A stretch of DNA of 64,000 nt, from positions 63,847,397 to 63,911,396 of the forward strand of contig CM073591.1 in NCBI GenBank assembly GCA_037074705.1. The letters are read 5' to 3'. This DNA comes from Zhengitettix transpicula (lineage: Eukaryota > Arthropoda > Insecta > Orthoptera > Tetrigidae). How positions within the stretch are numbered: position 1 is the stretch's first letter; each line of letters opens with the position of its first letter. Shown piece after piece: positions 58,101 through 64,000 of the stretch. The notes under the pieces were generated by a model. The model worked only from the letters and a program-made list of their open reading frames with translations. It had not been told where the DNA came from and made no database searches. Position numbers and translations under genes: made by a program.

Positions 58101-58680
58101 TCTGAAACACACAATGACACTAACAATATTTTGAAAGTGTAACGTCAATTTCGAAAGTTTTTTTATATATATAAAATAGCAGTGAAGATGGTAATCTCTT
58201 TATTATCGCAGGAAGGCCTCTGGCAAGAAAATAAAATCTGTTTAATTGTAGATGACGAGATCACGTGTTGCTAATTCGAGAATATTCTGTAATTAACAAT
58301 AAAGTATTCAAAAAAAACAATGTACTCTAAATCAATATAATGAAAAAATTAAAATATAAAGTGTCTGTTAAACTCATAATAATTAGATAAATAAGTAGCC
58401 AAATAACAGCCAAAAATATGTGTCAAATGAATAACGAAACAAAGTTTCTTCAATCCTAGTTTATTTTTTTAGTCTCCTTAAAAAAGGATATTTCATATTT
58501 ATTACTAATAAAAATAATTAAAACAATCTAAATATTTCTTTATATACAGTATATAGAGAGAACTTAAATACAAAATTAAAATGTGGTAAAAGAACAAGAA
58601 CTAGCAACTACTGTTCGGAAAGAACGGTTCAATTTGCATACTTCTCAAAACGAAAAATATACGTCTGTTTTGAAAATTAA
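55160..58680. other. Upstream flank without recognisable genes
   Basis: A family B terminus fragment lies at 55570-55625. Otherwise AT-rich DNA with short, uninformative open frames. Confidence 0.55.
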
Positions 58681-58689
58681 AAATAAGAT

Positions 58690-58900
58690 AAAATAACAAA
58701 ATGTAGGCAAAAGAAGTGATTATATAAATACCACACAACGTTTCTGGAAACGTTGTGGAATATAACAAAAATTAGTATAGAAATTTAAATATAAAATGTC
58801 TGTCTTAATGACATAATAATTAGAAAAAATAAGTAGCCATATATCAGACAAAAATGAGTGATAAATAAATACCACTCGTCTCTGCAATCCTTGTTGCTCA
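58690..58900. mobile_element. Two truncated family B termini
   Basis: ATATAAATACCACACAACGTTTCTGG near 58725 is interrupted by short identity breaks; AGTAGCCATATATCAGACAA near 58830 repeats the outer end. Both read as minus-strand family B ends, followed by the LINE remnant at 59.1 kb. Confidence 0.45.
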
Positions 58901-59129
58901 GAACTTTTGAATTTGTAACCTGGTTTGTAGTGTGTCGTTTTTACGGCTCTTGCGTATCTTGAATCACGAAACCAACCAGGATTACAGTGTGCTACTTATT
59001 TAGCACTTATTTTTTTCAGTTATTCCGCTAATTTTGTTATCGTATATTAGTAAAATTTTCTGATTAACTACCACTACAATCCCGCAATGGAAATTCTAAG
59101 GTCCAAACATCAAAAACTTTCTTTACCTA

Positions 59130-59960
59130 CAAAAACATTGCGACAACCATATCCACATTAAAAAATAAAACGTCTCCAGGCATTGACCAAATAAACAACA
59201 ACCACTTAAAAAAGGTCTACCCAAAAAAGCCTTAATCCTACTAACACAAATTTATAACGTAATACTAATAACCTCCAAAATTTCCAATAACTGGAAAATT
59301 GCAAGAATACTAATAAAGAAACCAAATAAACAAAAATCCAACCCCAGCAATTACAGAGCCATTAGTCTCCTACTAATACTTGCCAAAGTATTCGAAAAAC
59401 TACTTTTACCACAACTAAAAAAATCAATCTCGCACTTAATCCCTAACCAACAATTTGGATTCCGAAACAACCACTCCTGTCCTCAACTTCTTATCATAGT
59501 AACAAAATATATTAACACATCCTTTGAAAACAAAAATATATGACTAGCCACATTCTTGGATCCTGAAAAAGCATTCGACACGGTTCACCATCCCTCACTC
59601 CTCTTCAAATGAAAACCTAACCTATCCACCCCATACTTTAACCTCCTATCCAACTATCTTACAAACCGCTCTTACCTTGTCAAATATCAAAACCATTTCT
59701 CTCCAATATACCCTGTTCACTCAGGGGTCCCTCAAGGTAGTGTGTCATTGGCAGACTCCTATATTCCATCTGTACCCATGATATCCCCCAAACAACCACA
59801 ACAAAAACTACCATATTTAACGACGATATAGACATAATTTACCAGTCCCATGACTACGAATCGGCTACAATACAACTGCAAACGGCCATTAACCATGTAG
59901 CCATTTCGTCAATTAATTAGAAAATAACCATAAACCCACACAGTTCCTTTTTCCCTAAAA
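59130..59960 (+). pseudogene. Jockey-like non-LTR retrotransposon reverse transcriptase relic
   Basis: With frameshifts, the plus strand reads KTSPGIDQI, SNYRAISLLLILAKVFEKLL, NQQFGFRNNHSC, ATFLDPEKAFDTVHH, HSGVPQGS and FNDDIDI. These are RT blocks in the right order; the catalytic box is altered (FNDD in place of FADD). At least one frameshift near 59225 and several in-frame stops make it non-functional. The endonuclease part and 3' UTR are not recognisable. Confidence 0.85.
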
Positions 59961-60250
59961 AAAATACCATTCGCTAACAATATCTATATTAACAACACAC
60001 TCAAACAAAATGTACTCCACAAGGTATATATAGTATAATATAAAATGTACAAATATCACAACAGTAAAATCATTAGATTGTAAAGTTTCCTGAATTTTTT
60101 AAAAACCGCTTACAATAATATATTATCGACTGTAAGATTTAATATCGTTCATCACAAGTTGTAATAACAGTATGATCGTAAAATTATTATTTATGTTAAT
60201 AGGGATCATAACATAAACATTTATTTCAATTAATAAAGTCCTTGACGAAA

Positions 60251-60605
60251 TAATAAGATAAAATAGCCAAATACAGACAAAAACAAAGTGATGATATAAA
60301 TACCAGAAAAAGTTTCTGGAAACTTTCTTCCATTCTTAACATCACAACAATTAAATGTACAAACAGATACTAAGAAATTCAACAATTGCTACGATCCCTT
60401 ATTGTTACGTTAACCATTATTCGTGTCCATTGTCGATGCGTTTTCTTCGCTTTCGAGTGTGTCAACTGTATTGTGTGGTTGTGTCGCTCTTGGGTTTTGA
60501 TTTTTTGTTTTCTTAGCACCCGAAGAAAGCAAGTTACCAGAACCGTTGAATGGTATTTATATCAGCACTTCTTTTGTCTGTATTTGGCTATTTTATCGTA
60601 TTATT
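60251..60605. mobile_element. Family B foldback element, best preserved
   Basis: The left arm TAATAAGATAAAATAGCCAA and ACAGACAAAAACAAAGTGAT pairs with the right arm end CACTTCTTTTGTCTGTATTT and TTGGCTATTTTATCGTATTA. The right half carries TTCTTAGCACCCGAAGAAAG and AGAACCGTTGAATGGTATTT. An open frame across it (60386-60607) is not a gene. Confidence 0.7.
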
Positions 60606-61382
60606 AATTTTCAAAACAGACGCATTATATTTTTCATTCCTTAATTAAATCATTCTACCCTTCTAGCAACTAATATTTTCTGAACTATATGTCGGGGAAC
60701 GTGATCATACAATGTTCAGAAATAGTATCCAAACCAAAATTGTTCTATAAAATTTTAATGCCCCGAGTTTGAATATTAATATTTTGTCGAATAATTGATA
60801 CATACATAATATCAAAGGTGTATTCATCATCTACTGTATTGCATTTTATTTTATGAAAAACAATAGCAGAACTATCTATTCGAATCACCCTCTAAGTACT
60901 CCAAACTAAGTAGTTTGTGGCGTAATTTTTCTCTTAGATCAACGACTGATGTCATTGATCAGATGTTCGGACGTAATAAGCGATAAAATATACCATTGTG
61001 TGTAAATGAAATAATTTCAATATAACTAGTGAAAGATTTGCACATAATTATACATTGAATCGGACATGTTTCACTCCTGATATTTCTGAATGTATTACCA
61101 GATTTTTGTTCTGGTTAGATTCCAAGAAATTTCCATTCTTCGATCAAAATAACATTTGGAATTCGTAGTTTGGTAAATGCGAAGTGAGAAATTTTGCGTT
61201 GTACACGCGGCGTTTAAATATCCTCCCCCGAACGACAGTTTTACAACACACACTACGATTATGGCGCGATTGTAAAGGACAAGAGTGTTTCACACGTGAC
61301 CCTGGGCCGGTAGATTTCAGCATCGCCACACAGATATGACCTCGGACAGATAGCGGAAACCGCCTACTATAGACTACAAAGA

Positions 61383-61400
61383 ATAGGGCTCGAACCCCGA
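61383..61400 (-). repeat. tRNA-like B box, decayed SINE
   Basis: Minus strand GGGGTTCGAGCCC is a perfect polymerase III B box. No matching tRNA fold was found around it. Confidence 0.35.
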
Positions 61401-61409
61401 AACTTCCGC

Positions 61410-62880
61410 AAAAGTTACTAATATCAGCTGTTAAAAGTATTTATCTCACTTACCTTGATTTAGACAGGTAAAGAGTTACAATCACATAGCGTGTTTAAAA
61501 AAACTGTACTTCGGTACACAAGTCATGACGCCAACATACCGATATCAATATTTCCAATCAATTGTGGAAAGAGAATTCTTTTACTTAAAATAGAGAGAAT
61601 GTTCTGGTCACTTCTCTTTGACCACAGTTTAAATTAGTTTGACAATGTCGATTAAGAAATATAAACATGAACGGGACCGAATCGTTAATCATACGAACAG
61701 AGTTGTAACATCACTACAACCACAAAAACAAGCTACACGCACCTGAGATTCGTATAACAATTCTATATATTGACACCATGGAGACAACACCGCCTTGTTT
61801 TTTATACACAGACTAAACGACGACTGGCCTGGTAATACTTAATTAAATAATTGGAAATTCAACTAGCCTAATGAAAAAAAATTCAACTTTGAAAATCCAT
61901 TTGACGTCATTGGAAATATGGCTTCAATTAAATTAAAAAAGATAACCCTTCACCTATTGAGACACAACAAAGTCTTGTAAAACTTATTTTATCGTACAGG
62001 TTAGAATTTTCTCTTACAATTATTATACAATCTTTGCCTCGCCAAATGCATCAATCAGAATATTCGCTTGCCTCTCTTGTTCATGTATATGCATCATAAA
62101 TGTCCGGAGAAATAAAATGAAATTTCTCTAAAACCAAGGCGGTTTCATTTTCAAATATTGGGAACTTCCCACCACAAAACACGGATTAGGAGACGAGGAA
62201 ATACAGGAAGATTAAATCTGCAAATACCAGTTAGTGTGTTGTAAAAATTAAAACTGGTCTGATCACATAAATACAGTAGCAAGGGCGGGATGGAGATCTT
62301 TGCACTTAGTAAATAGAGTGCTTAAGAAAAGTTCAAGAGGAGGCAAAATTACTGGTTTATAAATCGTCAGTTCGCCCTATGCTGTAGTATGGAACGGTGC
62401 CACGATGATAATAATTCAGAAGAAGGTAACCTATATCAATTTGAGAGTCCCTAACTGAACGATATATGAAATTCTAACAAATGGTGTTACGACAGCTACA
62501 TAGCAGGAAATCATTTGTAAGCCGGTTCAAGACTTATCGTGGAACTTTTTTCTCCGATTGAAATATATTAAAGACAAAAAATTGTCTTTAAAAGGCAAGT
62601 GTGTTGTAAGATTAACGGGCAATATAAAAGAATAAATACTATTTGATTATGCACAAAACATAAAAGGTTTATATAGAAACTATAGAGAGCGGAATGTACG
62701 ATGACGGTCCAGTTTAGTGTACTTCTTCGTAGATACAAACCGACGACCAGTGCGCAGTCAATTAGCTATATCCCCCCTGACTCGTACTATAAGACTCTCA
62801 GAAGAGGTTTTATTCATCATATCTAAAAACAAATTGTTTGAATTATATTCTACCATTGAGCTATTCTTGTTGATAATATC
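61410..62880. other. Upstream flank without recognisable content
   Basis: AT-rich, no open frame with recognisable domains, no repeat identified by eye. Confidence 0.5.
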
Positions 62881-62888
62881 CGTTGTAT

Positions 62889-62990
62889 AAAACTGAAGAG
62901 AGCGGCAGCATACTTAGCTGCGGGTTCTGAGTTCTATTCCTGGTCCAGTCGAGATTTTTCTAGCGTTGTGCTTTCATTGCAAAAATTTCT
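62889..62990 (+). mobile_element. tRNA-derived SINE, family D fragment
   Basis: TTCTGAGTTCTATTCCTGGT and CGAGATTTTTCTAGCG match the 3' half of the SINE copies at 20357-20880 (TTCTGAGTTTGATTCCTGGT). Confidence 0.55.
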
Positions 62991-62999
62991 TCTGTTCTT

Positions 63000-64000
63000 A
63001 AATTAATAGTTTTATTGATAATAAATGCTTATCATAAAACACATGCTTTTCTCAACCTCGCAACAGACTAACTGGATACTGTAATGAGACCTCTTTACTC
63101 GAGTTATTTTATTTCAATCACTGTACATAATTATACTTATATTCATTAAAATTAAATGGGAAACTGTTGCTAGAAGCAATAATAATGCTAATCAAAAAAA
63201 CATTTTAAGCAGATGTTGTTTGAGAACCTTTGTATATCACAGCGAAGAAAGAGAAAAATGTTTAAGGGCGAACTGATTATTTTCGTAATCAATTACAGAC
63301 GCTAAAATCTATAGGCACATTTATGCCTAATTTTGAATTTTGGCGTGTAGTACGAACTTCGGATGGCTTTAATACACATTATGAGTGGTGAGCTCTGAAG
63401 ATGTCGTAGATATGGATATATCCAAGAGGTAAAATTATATTGGGTTCCTGACAATAGGTTGAGGAGTTTATGTTAGTTTGTGTCGGAAAAGACAGATGAG
63501 GTTGGTGGCATAGTTAAGTGGGAGAACATCAGAAACACATTCCTATTCTCTCCAAGAGACCCAGTACCTGCCCAGGGCCTGCGCTCCACATCTCTTGCCG
63601 TCAAACTGCCACTAATTAACTGCAATCTTTACCACTTCATGTGCCAGGTACAAATTAAATCACAGCATTTCGATTTTAACGATTTTAGGCACTTTTAATA
63701 ACCGCAGTTTTGAAAAACTAGTATTAAAATGTTATGATTATGTAATATAATTATTTCGTAGTAAAAAGTAAAATACTCCAGACCTTTACAGTGAAGACAC
63801 CTGCCTTTGGCTTGTCTTTAGTCGTCTGTATATATCTATGTATGAAAATTAAATTGAATATAAATGTACAAGTCAACGATTATACTCGAAATTTTAAGAA
63901 AAACAAGGAAACATAAGGAAAACTAACACAAAATTATAAGAGAATTGACATAAAACTAATGAGCGAGCTAAGAAGAAATTAAAGCCACAGTGTAATACCT
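63000..64000. other. Right edge of window, nothing recognised
   Basis: AT-rich sequence; the longest open frame (63480-63698) has no recognisable domain. Confidence 0.5.

Overview
The window is animal genomic DNA, most likely from an insect or another arthropod. It is AT-rich, holds one intron-rich gene, and is full of small retroelements, Penelope-like fragments and mariner relics. The species cannot be read from the sequence.

One protein-coding gene runs on the minus strand through almost the whole window. It is the arthropod homologue of MAPKBP1/WDR62, a WD40 scaffold of JNK signalling and spindle/centrosome biology. I assembled 22 coding exons between 54863 (ATG) and 418 (TAG). All introns are GT..AG, the phases agree at all 21 junctions, and the total is 6321 nt, giving 2106 residues plus stop. 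Exons 1-13 encode the paired beta-propellers, exons 14-20 a linker, exon 21 a coiled-coil helix, and the 2979-nt exon 22 a long disordered tail with a JIP1-like JNK docking motif, three repeated S-[QT]-E-S-I-L motifs and a C-terminal PDZ-ligand-like end.

Layout from gene 5' to 3' (right to left): 54.9-64 kb is upstream flank, with a degenerate LINE reverse transcriptase (59.1-60 kb) and Penelope-type termini. A GC/CpG-rich promoter-like stretch and the first coding exon lie at 54.8-55.1 kb. Intron 1 (13.0 kb) is mostly featureless, with one small ORF with a signal peptide (51.1-51.4 kb). Exon 2 lies at 41.7 kb. Intron 2 (8.1 kb) holds two LTR-like segments and a broken mariner beside exon 3 (33.4 kb). 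From about 32.7 kb leftward the DNA becomes strongly CpG-poor, and exons 4-22 lie there among foldback repeats, tRNA-derived SINEs, an inverted pair of Penelope-like GIY-YIG fragments and microsatellites.

The main structural theme beyond the gene is foldback architecture. At least three repeat families occur as inverted duplications inside introns, including a nearly perfect 398-bp palindrome. Several carry a hammerhead-like core, as known for Penelope-like element termini.
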